From positions 1 through 64,000 of the forward strand of contig JALHNO010000007.1 of the NCBI GenBank assembly GCA_022843465.1: 64,000 nucleotides of DNA, written 5' to 3'. The stretch comes from Pseudomonadota bacterium. Its GTDB lineage: Bacteria; Pseudomonadota; Gammaproteobacteria; Xanthomonadales; Ahniellaceae. Every line of letters starts with the position of its first letter. Within the stretch, counting starts at the first letter, position 1. The position numbers were made by a program, and so were the translations under genes. This document shows, in pieces, positions 1 to 10,200 of the stretch. The notes under the pieces were generated by a model. That model worked only from the letters and a program-made list of their open reading frames with translations. It had not been told where the DNA came from and made no database searches.

Positions 1-72
1 AGCTGGATCAGGCGGGCTTACCCGCAATGGCTTTGGCATCTCGATCTCCGAATCAATGCCGCCCTAAAATGA
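1..72 (+). CDS. possible C-terminal end of a gene truncated by the window edge
   Basis: Frame 1 is open from the first base to a TGA at 70-72 and reads like a normal protein tail (SWIRRAYPQWLWHLDLRINA followed by ALK). Its aromatic and Leu-rich composition is more protein-like than the other two frames, which also run into stops here. No function can be given from 23 residues. It may simply be an open stretch by chance. Confidence 0.3.
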   Translation, partial: SWIRRAYPQWLWHLDLRINAALK

Positions 73-139
73 GGGATAACTTACAGCGTCACTGTCGCAG
101 AGATCATAGGCGCGTAGGGGGCGCTCGAAGGGCGCGGCC

Positions 140-358
140 GTGATGCTAATATCGCAGAAGCCAGACGACTTCGAAAGCGAAGACGATGACTTCCTTGATG
201 AGATGGGATTGCTCGTGTGCTTCGGCACCAATGCGCGGGAAGCCGCCGTCAAACGCATCCTGGGCTCCGGTGCCTCTCTGACCACTTTGAAAAAGGGTGA
301 GGCTTACGCGCGCGCTCGGGGCGATAGTCGGTCGAAGAAAGTACTGGCCTGGAAGTAA
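140..358 (+). CDS. small acidic hypothetical protein
   Basis: A 72-codon ORF with GTG at 140 and ATG at 143 as neighbouring start choices. A strongly acidic N-terminal stretch (residues 8-21, rich in Asp and Glu) is followed by a basic C-terminal half (KRILGSG, KKGEAYARARGDSRSKK). Codons favour G/C in the third position, which supports a real gene, but there is no clear Shine-Dalgarno sequence and no recognised family. It converges on the DGQHR gene on the other strand. It could be a small accessory protein of that cassette or a spurious ORF. Confidence 0.4.
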   Translation: MMLISQKPDDFESEDDDFLDEMGLLVCFGTNAREAAVKRILGSGASLTTLKKGEAYARARGDSRSKKVLAWK

Positions 359-399
359 AAGAGCGACGCACGGAGTCAAATGAGAAGCGGGGGTGTGAA

Positions 400-1632
400 T
401 TACAGCCCCGCCGCCGTCTCAATCCTTCTGCGCATGTAGGATCTTCCAGCGCCAGACAGATTTCGAAATTCTGTGCTGGTGAAGTCGATGGCTGCCGCGC
501 CTGCCAGCTGGCTCGTGAAGTGTTGTACGGAAATCGTTTTGATATCGAACGCGGACTTGGCGAGCTTTGTCCGGAGGATGTCGAACAATGCTTGGACCCC
601 AATCGTCTTAGTGATGTACGACCCCTCCGGGGCTTGTGCCCAGAAGAGGTTTTGGCACGCGTGCAGATAGTTGAATACCAGCGTGTAGATAGCGATATCG
701 TTGCCGTCGAGGTACGCAGCCCTCAACGGAGACTGGTCTTTCCGTCCCTCCGATAGGCTCGCTCGATTCTTGCGTTGTTCTTCGAAGAGCCTCGCGGAAT
801 CATTCTTGGGGTTGGTGGTGAAGAGACGCATCACCCCTTCGACCACGACAGCTGTCGATACCTTCCACGAAGTACCCGCAGCGAGCTGTTGAAGCACCTC
901 GTCTTTCTTGGGAGCAATAACGATTCTCCCCTCCAAGGGAGATCCCACCTCGGTGTTGAGCCGGCGGGTGAGAAACACTGCCAACTTGTCCGGACTCCAG
1001 CGCTCTTCGGGTTCCTCGATGATGTTGTAGCCAAAAAGCTCATACGTCAGGCTTTTGTCGACTGGCTTCTGCGTGGAGTTGATGGTCGCGAACAACTGGG
1101 CCTGGTATGGCTTGGGGAGATCGAGGAACACCGAGCAAATGAGGTCCATCGGCCTGCGCTCAGCGCGCGCGTGTGCGAAGGCAAAGAGCCGATGTTGGCC
1201 GTCGATGATAGCCGCAAGCTTCTCCGCCGTCGGGATGGTAAGGGTGTGGCAGCCGTCCTCGGCCTCAGTGATAACCCATCGCCTGTCGGTACCCGGGGGT
1301 GCGGCGTTGTCATCTGCTACATGACCTTCGCCCTCTTCAGCGTCCTCGATTCGGCCATCTTCTTTGCGATAGTTGGCGGCCAGAATGATGGCATTGGGAA
1401 AAGCGGCATCGATGCGATTCAAATAGCTCGCAATGGGTTCGAGCCGCTTGGGCTGAGGCAGGCGCTGTGTGCCGTCCAGTTGGTAGGATTGAGTGCCTTC
1501 GACGTAGCGCGCGCTGAGCGTATCGCTGAAGGCGACTTCCAAGAGCAGTTCGGCCGGCAACACCGTGACGTAAAACACGCCAAGTGGCTGTTCAACTTTG
1601 AGGGCTTTCGCTGTGTACGGGAAGGCGGTCAT
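400..1632 (-). CDS. DGQHR-domain (DndB/DpdB-like) protein
   Basis: This 410-residue protein carries the family signature IIDGQHRLFAF at residues 142-152 (D144-R148) and, earlier, a GTQR-x(5)-KR-x(4)-IASYL stretch typical of DGQHR proteins. It also has the FATINSTQKPVDKSL segment that follows the core. DGQHR proteins share a ParB/sulfiredoxin-like fold; named members include DndB, the regulator of DNA phosphorothioation clusters, and DpdB of 7-deazaguanine DNA modification. No dnd or dpd enzyme gene is visible here, so its substrate is unknown. It starts 14 nt after the stop of a membrane-protein gene on the same strand, so the two are probably co-transcribed. By eye the region is less GC-rich than the rest of the window, which suggests an acquired cassette. 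Confidence 0.85.
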   Translation of the reverse strand: MTAFPYTAKALKVEQPLGVFYVTVLPAELLLEVAFSDTLSARYVEGTQSYQLDGTQRLPQPKRLEPIASYLNRIDAAFPNAIILAANYRKEDGRIEDAEEGEGHVADDNAAPPGTDRRWVITEAEDGCHTLTIPTAEKLAAIIDGQHRLFAFAHARAERRPMDLICSVFLDLPKPYQAQLFATINSTQKPVDKSLTYELFGYNIIEEPEERWSPDKLAVFLTRRLNTEVGSPLEGRIVIAPKKDEVLQQLAAGTSWKVSTAVVVEGVMRLFTTNPKNDSARLFEEQRKNRASLSEGRKDQSPLRAAYLDGNDIAIYTLVFNYLHACQNLFWAQAPEGSYITKTIGVQALFDILRTKLAKSAFDIKTISVQHFTSQLAGAAAIDFTSTEFRNLSGAGRSYMRRRIETAAGL

Positions 1633-1646
1633 TCGGCGTCATCCAT

Positions 1647-2231
1647 CTAGACAATGAATTTTTTCAAGTCGCCCTTCAGCGGGCCGGTTGCAGTGTCGCC
1701 GCCAATGGGGTCGGACGGGTCAATCTCGCCGAGCAGGTCGGGGTTGTTGGCGTTGGCTATCCACCAAAGCCACAAGGCGACCACGGTTGCGGCTAAGCCC
1801 ATCGCCACTGCCGAGGAGTCGCCGATTTGTCTCGGCGTCATGCATGCGGCAAGGATGGCGATAATCACAAAAAAGAGCATCGCCACTGCTCTCATCTGCT
1901 TCCACCTCTCCGCCCAAACCAGTTGCAGAGCGGTTGTAGCCGTCACCGCTGGGAAAAAGGTAAGCAACGCAGTTCTCAGCCCAGCGAGCGAGGCGGACGC
2001 AGTCGGGGTGGCAGGGTCGGCGGCGGCCGCCGCAGGAGCGGGTGAGCCGAGGAAGAAGAACGTAAACACCTCAACCCAAATGCTAAAGGGCCCGACCAAC
2101 AGCATAACGAGCAAGAAATAAATGACGAAAGTCGGGTGGTGCAGGGGGCCGAACGTGCGGTTCGTCAACTCCCGGCCAACACGCGTGTATTGAGCCCAGG
2201 AGTCCTTTTGAGCACTTTCGTTCGCGGTCAT
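1647..2231 (-). CDS. four-helix integral membrane protein paired with the DGQHR gene
   Basis: With the ATG at 2231 this encodes 194 residues with four hydrophobic segments: roughly 35-62 (FVIYFLLVMLLVGPFS onward), 82-106, 112-130 and 142-160. An Ala/Pro-rich loop separates the first two. The C-terminus is short, acidic then basic (LLGEIDPSDPIGG, KGDLKKFIV), and probably cytoplasmic. The frame stays open upstream to 2411; an ATG at 2369 would add a Cys-rich leader (RCCDCEETVTAAGC). I chose 2231 because the leader lacks a well-placed Shine-Dalgarno, but the longer form is possible. I do not recognise the family. The close, co-directional spacing to the DGQHR gene implies shared function. Confidence 0.65.
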   Translation of the reverse strand: MTANESAQKDSWAQYTRVGRELTNRTFGPLHHPTFVIYFLLVMLLVGPFSIWVEVFTFFFLGSPAPAAAAADPATPTASASLAGLRTALLTFFPAVTATTALQLVWAERWKQMRAVAMLFFVIIAILAACMTPRQIGDSSAVAMGLAATVVALWLWWIANANNPDLLGEIDPSDPIGGDTATGPLKGDLKKFIV

Positions 2232-2431
2232 GACTGTCCAATGCGCAGTTGAGATAGCGTCTTTGGGGGCGACTTGGCATGGCCCCCTGGCTAAGGTAGC
2301 TGGGCAGCCCGCAGCTGTCACAGTTTCTTCGCAGTCGCAACAACGGACACCCACTTTTTCGCTTGTCATCGAACCGCGTGGTCTCCATTCCGTCAGTCTA
2401 GACGAGGGCAAGGACCGCCTTTCACACCTCT

Positions 2432-3211
2432 TGAGGTGATGTGCGCATACACATGCGATTTTCGGACCATGATGCCCCAGCGTCGTCGCATCGACCGGAA
2501 GTGCTGTGCCGACTTGCGGTGAACTGGCTCAGCGCTGATTTCCAGTGCTGCGCTCAGTGACCCGGCAGTGCCAGCCTTCTCGCTGTGCCGACCCCTCGCA
2601 ACCAGTTCTGGCCCATCGCCTTGGCCTTCTCGATCAGACTGTCGACTTCGCCCATCGCCCGCTGAAACCCTGGTCCTGTGGCCAGAACCTGATCCTGCGA
2701 TGGTCCTGGACACCCACACTTTTCTCGACATCGGCGCCGGACGGCCACGACGTACGCATCAGCATGAACACCGAGCGCCTGCACCCCCATCAAATGACAT
2801 GGTCCCCGCGCGGGCAACTGGCTACCAAGACGGGGTCACCACGTCGGCAATTCGGAGAGTTTTAGCCAGAGGCGCAGATAATGCAGCGCAAATCACGTCT
2901 TTTCAGGCTTTCAACGATATCGCTGATCGGTTGTACGCGAATTCGACTCTGCAGAGCGCAGCGCGAATTGCGCAGGCCTACCCAATACATTAATTTTTCC
3001 AACTGGCGCACGTTTGACCTCACTCCAATGGGATACGCTTGCAAGCGCGCAGGGCGACTACGGTAGTTCGGTTTTTTACCGGTTATTGCCGTATGCGACA
3101 TTTACCCGCCTTGCGTTTGGGACCATTAGCCTGCGACTGGCCTGCGTCAACGCCTGCGACAGGGCAGTAGAAGCGCGCAATCAATTCGCGACATCGACAA
3201 TTGGAGCAACC
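2432..3211. other. stretch without a confident gene
   Basis: Several short ORFs overlap on both strands here, but none shows a signal peptide, a recognisable domain or a good ribosome binding site. The patchy reading frames (for example minus-strand residues VLATGPGFQRAMGEVDSLIE near 2640-2700) could be remains of decayed genes at the boundary between the DGQHR cassette and the next gene. The last part holds the leader of the VWA gene. Confidence 0.4.
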
Positions 3212-5779
3212 ATGCATTTTCATGTGAATACTGATTTCTTGCGACGCGGGCTGACCGCAGCTGCTGTCGCGCTGGTGATGACCGCTTTACCCATGAGCGC
3301 AACCCATGCGTTCAAGCCGACCGCCGAATTCGGCCATGTCGGCGTGGTCCGCGACGCCATCACTCCGATAACGCGGACCGCGACCAGCGGCGAAACCCTG
3401 CGATTCTCCGCACGAGCGATCGACGAATTGCGCGATGCGACCGCCGGTGTCGACGAGATATTCTCCGACCGCGGCGAACTGAGTGTGCCCAATGCGCATT
3501 GCGACGACGAATTGTTGCCGGCCTGCAGCCAGCGCATTTTGACCATCAAGAACGACATTATCGCCAATCTCAGCAGCGATTCGCGAGACGGCGCCGCCGC
3601 GCGCGCGCAGGCCGGTCGCGCCCTGCATACCCTGCAGGATTTCTACGCGCACAGTAACTGGGTCAACGCCCCCGGCCCGGGAAATACCGGTGCGAATACT
3701 GCGCTCGGACGCAGCGTGATGGGAGCCTTGCCGCGCGCCACGGCCACCTGTGTGGACAACTTTTTCGACGATGCCCTGACCGGCGCCGGATTGACGTCGA
3801 TCACTACCGGCTATTTTGGCAGCGTTGAACCGCCTGCCGGAAAATGTGCGCATGGCGTGATCGCGGGTGCCGGCATCCACAAGGACGCCCCCGGCAGGCC
3901 ATTCCACGCTGCCGCACGCACGGCAGCCGTCGCCGGCACGCTCGACTTCATCAACCAGATCCTCGATGCGCCTGGTGTTGCTGGCAATGACGAAGCGATC
4001 CGGGCATTCATGGACATCCGCGGCACGCTCGGATTCGTCGTCGATGACACCGGCTCCATGGGACCGGATATTGCCGGAGTCCGAAGTTCAGTACAGCAGA
4101 TCGTCAATGCCGTTGCCGGTACCGAGAATGCGCCCGACAATTATCTGCTGGTGCGCTTCGGCGATCCCGATGTCGGCGCGCCCTTCAAGACCTCCGATGC
4201 CTCCGCATTGCTCGCCGCGGTGAACGGCCTTTCGGCCGGTGGTGGCGGCGACTGCCCGGAGCTGTCACAGGGCGGGCTGCTGTCGGCCATCTCCGGCGCC
4301 AGCAGCGGCGCCAAGCTGTATTTCTACAGCGATGCTTCGGCGAAGGATTCAGCGCTGGGTGGCAATGTCGCCGCCGCGGCCAATGCCAAGAAGATCACCA
4401 TCAACTATGTCATCACCGGCAGCTGTTCGCCGATCGATCCCGCATATATCCGCGTGGCTCAGGAAACCGGCGGCCAAGTATTTTTCATCCGCCGCTCCGA
4501 AGTCGGCTCGATCTTCCATCTGATCGAACCTTCACTGTCCGGCGATCTCAGGCCGATTCTGGTACTCAATGACCGATTCGCCGGCGCCGCCAAGAGTTTC
4601 GATGTGCCGGTCGACTCCACGGTGCGCAGCATTACCTTTTCAATCAGCGCCGATAGCCTTTCGTCGGTACGGGTGACCCGTCCGTCGGGCACCGAAGTAC
4701 TGACCAGCGACAGTGATGTCACCTACACTCCGTTGTCGACCGCACGCATCTACACCATCGACGCGCCGGCGGCCGGAAGCTGGAACGTGTCGGTAAACGG
4801 TACCGGCGAACTTTCGCTGGCCGTACTCGGCAACAGCCCGATCGATTTTGCCGATTTCTCCTTTGTCGAGCTGCGCGGTCGGATTGAACACGAGGGCTTG
4901 TTCCGCCTCAACGGCCAGCCCATCCGTGATGACGACTACACCGCGCGGGCGCGTGCCTTCGGTCCGTACGCCAGCATCGCGTTCGAACGTGTGGCACTGG
5001 ACGGCACCGTGCTCGGGCCGATCGCACTGAGCGCCGGCAGCAATATCGATGCGGCTGCGGACGAGTACGTCGGTACCATGGCCGCGACCGAGACGCCGTT
5101 CCGCATCTATGCACGCGGTGTCGACGCTAGCGGTGCCGCCTTCCTGCGCGCCTACGCTCCCGTGTTTCGCGGCCAGACGGTGAAGGTCGAGCCGGTGAAC
5201 GCCAGCACCACGCTGGTGCCTGGGACGACAACACAGGTCGAATTCCGCGTCTCCAATCTCGGCGCCGCCGGTTCGTTCCGTATCACCGCCAGCGACGAAG
5301 CGCGCTTTGCTGCCGGCACCTCGCCCGCCCTGCTCAGCCTCGGCACTGACGAGTCCGCGGTGGTCAGCGTATCGATGGTGGTTCCAGCGACGACTACTCG
5401 TGAATTCGACACACTGACCGTGTTCGCGCGCTCGACCAGCAACCCCAATGTCGGCAACAGCGCGCTGGCCGGGCTACGGATTGGCGTGCCGGACGGCGAC
5501 GGCGACGGCATTCCCGACGATACCGATGCCTGCCCGAGCTCAAACCTGGCAGCGACCATCGTGATCGGCAACTGCGACTCCGGCGTCGTCAACCAGTTGC
5601 AGGCAAACGGTTGCTCCTTGTCGGACCGCATCGCCGAAATCGCCGCCAGCGCCAGAAACCATGGACAGTTTGTCAGCCAGGTCGCGCACTTCACCAATCA
5701 GCTGGTCGCTGATGGCATCATCACCGGCAGCGAGAAGGGAGCGATCCAGTCATGCGCGGCGCAGGCGCGGATTCCTTGA
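3212..5779 (+). CDS. secreted Het-C-like / von Willebrand A / thrombospondin-3 protein
   Basis: The ATG at 3212 has GGAG six bases upstream and begins a signal peptide (about residues 1-32, ending THA). The product is 855 residues. Residues about 38-170 resemble bacterial Het-C-like domains, with the HTLQDFYAHSNW signature at 139-150, a metal-dependent, phospholipase-C-like helical fold. A VWA domain follows from about 270, with an intact MIDAS (D278-D-T-G-S-M283). Beta-sandwich-like sequence fills about 450-750. A calcium-binding thrombospondin type 3 stretch (DGDGDGIPDDTDAC) lies near 761-775, followed by a helical tail. The frame is open further upstream to 3014, but that part does not look like protein. 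The role is unknown; an extracellular adhesion or effector protein is plausible. Confidence 0.85.
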   Translation: MHFHVNTDFLRRGLTAAAVALVMTALPMSATHAFKPTAEFGHVGVVRDAITPITRTATSGETLRFSARAIDELRDATAGVDEIFSDRGELSVPNAHCDDELLPACSQRILTIKNDIIANLSSDSRDGAAARAQAGRALHTLQDFYAHSNWVNAPGPGNTGANTALGRSVMGALPRATATCVDNFFDDALTGAGLTSITTGYFGSVEPPAGKCAHGVIAGAGIHKDAPGRPFHAAARTAAVAGTLDFINQILDAPGVAGNDEAIRAFMDIRGTLGFVVDDTGSMGPDIAGVRSSVQQIVNAVAGTENAPDNYLLVRFGDPDVGAPFKTSDASALLAAVNGLSAGGGGDCPELSQGGLLSAISGASSGAKLYFYSDASAKDSALGGNVAAAANAKKITINYVITGSCSPIDPAYIRVAQETGGQVFFIRRSEVGSIFHLIEPSLSGDLRPILVLNDRFAGAAKSFDVPVDSTVRSITFSISADSLSSVRVTRPSGTEVLTSDSDVTYTPLSTARIYTIDAPAAGSWNVSVNGTGELSLAVLGNSPIDFADFSFVELRGRIEHEGLFRLNGQPIRDDDYTARARAFGPYASIAFERVALDGTVLGPIALSAGSNIDAAADEYVGTMAATETPFRIYARGVDASGAAFLRAYAPVFRGQTVKVEPVNASTTLVPGTTTQVEFRVSNLGAAGSFRITASDEARFAAGTSPALLSLGTDESAVVSVSMVVPATTTREFDTLTVFARSTSNPNVGNSALAGLRIGVPDGDGDGIPDDTDACPSSNLAATIVIGNCDSGVVNQLQANGCSLSDRIAEIAASARNHGQFVSQVAHFTNQLVADGIITGSEKGAIQSCAAQARIP

Positions 5780-5852
5780 AACCAGAACCGGCGCATACGG
5801 CGGAGCGCGAAGTCGCGCTCCGCCCGATCGGGCGGTGGCGGCGAGTTGTTCG

Positions 5853-6239
5853 ATGACGCCGCTGCCGCCGCGGATCGGGCAGGTCCTGATCGCATCCGCC
5901 AACATCCTGGCCTGCGCCTTGCTTGCTGGCACCGTGCACGCACTGGTCGGAACGTGGGGGCGCGATCTGCGACCCACCGCGGCCGTCATGGGGCTCTTGC
6001 TGGCAGCGGCCGCGTTCTACCTGGCAGGCTGGCGGCGCTATCCGGTCGCCAGTCTTCTGGCCGCGCTGGTGCTGGCGGAACTGCTGCTGATCGCTGCGAT
6101 CGGCTGGTTCGCCTACGGCGGCCTGCCACGGCTCGACAATTTCTTCAGATCGTGGTTCATCAACAGCGCGCTGATCATCGCGCTGCCGTGGCTAATCGGA
6201 ATGATGGCAGGCAGCGCACGGTCGCGCTCGCTCCGCTGA
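5853..6239 (+). CDS. small four-helix inner-membrane protein
   Basis: From the ATG at 5853 the product is 128 residues with four predicted membrane helices, about 10-32, 40-58, 64-88 and 99-120, and a basic C-terminus (ARSRSLR). The arrangement resembles small DUF-type membrane proteins of unknown role. The frame is open upstream to 5661 inside the VWA gene, but that part is Arg/Ser-rich and shadow-like. It lies 73 nt downstream of the VWA gene on the same strand and may be co-transcribed with it. Confidence 0.6.
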   Translation: MTPLPPRIGQVLIASANILACALLAGTVHALVGTWGRDLRPTAAVMGLLLAAAAFYLAGWRRYPVASLLAALVLAELLLIAAIGWFAYGGLPRLDNFFRSWFINSALIIALPWLIGMMAGSARSRSLR

Positions 6240-6753
6240 ACATCGATCAAACAGGCCGGAGCATTGCGTCGCTTGCGTCGAAAGGAATCCCGGCTGCCTC
6301 CGCTGCCCGTCGCAAGGCCCGGCGGATCGCATCAATAGCGATGAGAACGTCAACTCAAGGGTTCAGTGCAGTTTCGAATGAATCCTGGACATCCGCGCGG
6401 TGCTCGACAGTAACGCCCGACGTAAACGACACACGCGCTGTCGCAACGGTCGCGTTGCTTTCTGCCCTTCAGGTTGGAGCCGGCAACGGTCACTACGACG
6501 CTATGGCTTGCTGTTCATGGCGTTTTGGCACCGGCTCGATTGCACGCAACCCTTCACTTCTGCAATGACCAACGGCGATCAACGGCGCTGACCATCGTTC
6601 GATGTCCAGTTCACCTTGAATGCGAGCTACGGCTGGGGACGGCCCAAGCCGATTGCATCGAATCGCTCGCGATACGCGCACGGCGCGACGCCGACGAAGC
6701 GCCTCAAGGCAACGCGATTGGTGTCGAACGACTGGTATCCGCAACTGCCGCCG
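6240..6753. other. non-coding stretch upstream of the HNH gene
   Basis: About 500 bases between the small membrane protein and the HNH nuclease. Open frames here overlap, lack good starts and show no domain. I see no hairpin with a T-run and no repeat shared with the rest of the window. Confidence 0.4.
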
Positions 6754-7158
6754 ATGGCTTCGATCAACCGGCGCGGGCACTTCCGTTCACTCGGCATCAC
6801 GAGATCTACGGATACCGCGCAGGTCAACAGCAAGTGCCACTACTGCCGTCACTCCATGAGGAGCACCGACCCCAAGTGCTTCGCCCAAGCGTTGCGCATC
6901 ACCGCAAGGCAAGCTCGCCATCTGCAATGCTCGGCCGAGCACCTGAAGGCCGGCTGCAAAGGCGGAAGAGTGGCCCACAACATTGCTGCCGCTTGTCGGT
7001 TCTGCAACTTGCATCGCCACCCGGACAGACACAAGTCCGCGCCTTCGCCGGATGATCGCCGCTCCCATGTGCAGACAAGAATGAGCCACGGCACATGGCA
7101 CCAGATGCTTTCTGGCACGGAGGGCTTGGCGCGCCATGGACGGGCCATGTCGCCATAA
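6754..7158 (+). CDS. HNH endonuclease
   Basis: Read from the ATG at 6754 the protein has 134 residues. It has the small zinc-bound HNH architecture: a CxxC pair at C28/C31, then CSAEHL with the metal/catalytic H63, GG at 70-71, N76, then AACRFCNLHRH with a second CxxC at C81/C84 and H89. HNH proteins of this type cleave or nick DNA; the biological target is unknown. No Shine-Dalgarno is obvious, and the frame is open to a TTG at 6616, so the start is uncertain. It stands alone between a membrane gene and the convergent FG-GAP gene, with no phage genes nearby. Confidence 0.75.
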   Translation: MASINRRGHFRSLGITRSTDTAQVNSKCHYCRHSMRSTDPKCFAQALRITARQARHLQCSAEHLKAGCKGGRVAHNIAAACRFCNLHRHPDRHKSAPSPDDRRSHVQTRMSHGTWHQMLSGTEGLARHGRAMSP

Positions 7159-7293
7159 CGGATGTCCGGCTCCTCTCCGGGGCGATATCGCAATGATGAG
7201 TCTCCAGCTCCGCAGCGCTCGGCCAGGCAGCCCCTTCCGAGGCTGCGTGGTCGCCCGCCACGACCCAATCTGACTCAAGGCTTGTGCCTGGCT

Positions 7294-10200
7294 TTATTCA
7301 AAGCCGTCCTTGAACAGGTTCTGGGTGACGCGTACGTCCTGCAGATCGGCATTGGCGCGCAGTCGACGCCAGGGGCCAACGCGCGGATTGGACGGCGGGG
7401 TGAGCGCAGCGTTGGTGCCGGTCTGATGCAGGTACAGTGCCCGCGCACGCCAGTGAAACAGGCTGTTCGCCCCGATGACTTGCGGGAACGCAACCAGGAC
7501 GGTGCCTGCGCCAGCGGCGCTCAATGGTGTCCAATCCTGAGTCATGGCGGTGACGCAGGTCGGCGCACCGAAGGCCGCGCCTTGCGGACAGGCCTGGACT
7601 TCCAGCTTGGCGTTCTCACGTCCACGTGGGCCCACCACATCCCCGCCCACGGTGAAGAAATCGCCGTAGGCAGAAACGCCCCATTGATCGAGCGCGAACA
7701 AACTCAGGTTCACGAAATCGAAGGTCTGCATCGGATTGGCACGGCCTGTCGTGTTCCCGTAAAAAACAGACGCCGAACCTTCGTCGGTCGAGGCGCCGTT
7801 GTCGTCGGAAGGCGCCCCGACAGTCAGGTCCGAAAAGCCGTCGCCGTTGAAGTCACCCGCCGACACCGAAGTGCCGGCGCGCGTCGAAGACAACACGAAA
7901 TCAAAACGTGCCGCAGCGTTTGGATTGATTTGTCCGCTGACCGCGCCCAGGAACAGAAACGCGGCACCGGCATCAACGGTGACGCCATTGTCGTAGTCGG
8001 GCGCGCCGACTATGAAATCCGCCAGACCATCGCCGTTGACGTCGCCGGCGCTTGCGGCCGCACTGCCGAATCCGGCATTGGCCTGATTGCCCTCTACGCG
8101 CCAGGTGGGCACCGGGTTCAAGCCAGTGGCGCTGCCGGGATAAATCCACGCCACGCCTTCGTTGGCTTCGCCTGAAGAATACTCATTGGCGGCCATCAAG
8201 ACATCGGCAAAGCCATCACCGTTGACATCGCCGAGACCCGCAACGGCGCTTCCAAAGCGCGCGTCGGTGAGTCCTCCGTCCTTGGTAAGGTCGACCACGG
8301 TGTTGAATGGACGGCCGCCGTGGTACACGCGCACAACGCCTGCGTTTGTCGCGCCGGTGGCGTCAAACCCGACACCGCCCGCCATGATGTCAGCAAAGCC
8401 GTCGCCATTCACATCGCCCGCACCCGCCACCACGCCGCCGAAAAAGGCACTGCCCTGGCTGCCCAGCAAGGTGAAATCGGGCGCTGCAAATGCGAGGTTG
8501 CGGTTCATGTAGACGAACATCGCGCCCTCGTTCGAGACGCTACCATCGAACAGCGGAGCGCCCACCAGCAGGTCGTTGGCACCATCGCCATCGATATCGC
8601 CGGGCAGTGCGACACTGACGCCGAAACTCGCGCCTGCCTGGTCTGCTTGCAGGATGACATTGGGCGTCGTGCCAAAAATGCCTGCGTCGCTCAGGAAAAT
8701 GTAGACCGCGCCTTCATCCACGGCGCCGCGATTGGCGAACGGCGCGCCGGCGACGATGTCGGCATAGCCGTCCGCGTTCAAATCGCCAACCGCCACGCTG
8801 GCGCCCATGCGTTCGTTGACCAGTTGACCCGGAATGGTGTCATCGGCACTGGTATTGAAGCCTCCTGCGCCACCCAGGAATACTGAAACTCGACCCGAGT
8901 TCGTCGCGTTGTCGTCGTGGCCATTGTGCCCGGCGACGAGATCGGCATAGCCATCGCCATTGACATCGCCAACCGCTACCGATTGACCCATTTGACTGCT
9001 GCCCTGATTGCCGAAGGCGACGCCTTCACTGCCGGTGTTGGGACTCAGTCCACCGCCCAGGAACAGCTGCGCACGACCATTGTCGGTGCCGACACCATCG
9101 AATAGCGCCGCGCCCACCAGCACATCGGCAAAGCCATCGCGATTCACATCGGCGGCGGCAATGGAATTTCCCAGCGCAGCATTGGCTTGGTTGAACTCCA
9201 GATGCCTGTAGGTTGTGGTGCTGAAGGTGCTACCGCCCAGATAGACAAACACGGCGCCTTCATCGTTTTCGCCATTGTCATAACCACGGGCACCTACCAG
9301 GACATCGCTGAAGCCGTCGCCATTGACATCGCCGGCACCCGCCACAGCCGAGCCAAAGTTGGCACCGGCCTGACTGGAGAACAGGGTGACCGATGCCGGC
9401 GGGTTGGTCACCGGGGCAGCGGATCCAAAGATGATGTAGGCCGAGCCCGAATCAGCAGCGGCTTGCAGAGGCGCCCCGATGATCATGTCCGCGAAGCCAT
9501 CACCATTGACGTCGCCGACTCCAGCAACGGAGCTGCCCACGCGCGCCTCCAGCTGGTTGATCTGGAAGTGCGCGTCGGTAGCGATGTTGAAGGCACCGGA
9601 CCCGCCCAGGTAGAGAAACGCGGCGCCTTCATTGGCTTCGCTGGCGCCAAGGGGCGCCTCGTATTCCGGTGCACCGATCAAGACATCATCGAACCCGTCG
9701 GCGTTGACATCGCCTACGCCGGCCACGCTCGTACCCATGCGCACATCGCCCTGGGATGAGGTGAGGGTGGCATCACTCGTCGTGTTGAAAGCCCCGGCAT
9801 TGCCAAAAAACAGAAACGCGCCCCCGGAGTTTGTGGAACCGCCGTCAAAGCCGTTCGCGCCCACCAGCACATCCGAGAAGCCATCACCGTTGACATCGCC
9901 CGCGCCCGCTACCGAATGGCCAAAGAATGCGCTCCCCTGATTGATCTCGAGGGTCGCATCCGAGACGCTGTTGAAGCTGGCGCCGCCCAGGTACAGGAAC
10001 ACCACGCCCTCGTCCGTACTTCCATTGTCGAAGAACTCAGCACCGACGACAAAGTCTGCGAAGCCATCGCCATTCACGTCACCGACACCTGCGGCACTGG
10101 AGCCCAACCGCGCCCCCGCCTGGCCGCCGAGAGCAAATGCATCTGCGGTGGAATTGGTGCCACTGGCATCGCCGAGATAGAGGAACCATGCGCCTTCATT

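Noticed and set aside
2862-3101. 79-codon minus-strand ORF before the VWA gene
   Set aside because: The translation is not absurd, but there is no ribosome binding site, no domain and no neighbour support, and it overlaps the VWA leader.
6474-7055. 193-codon ORF overlapping the HNH gene in another frame
   Set aside because: It lacks domain features, while the overlapping frame has a complete set of HNH Cys and His residues.
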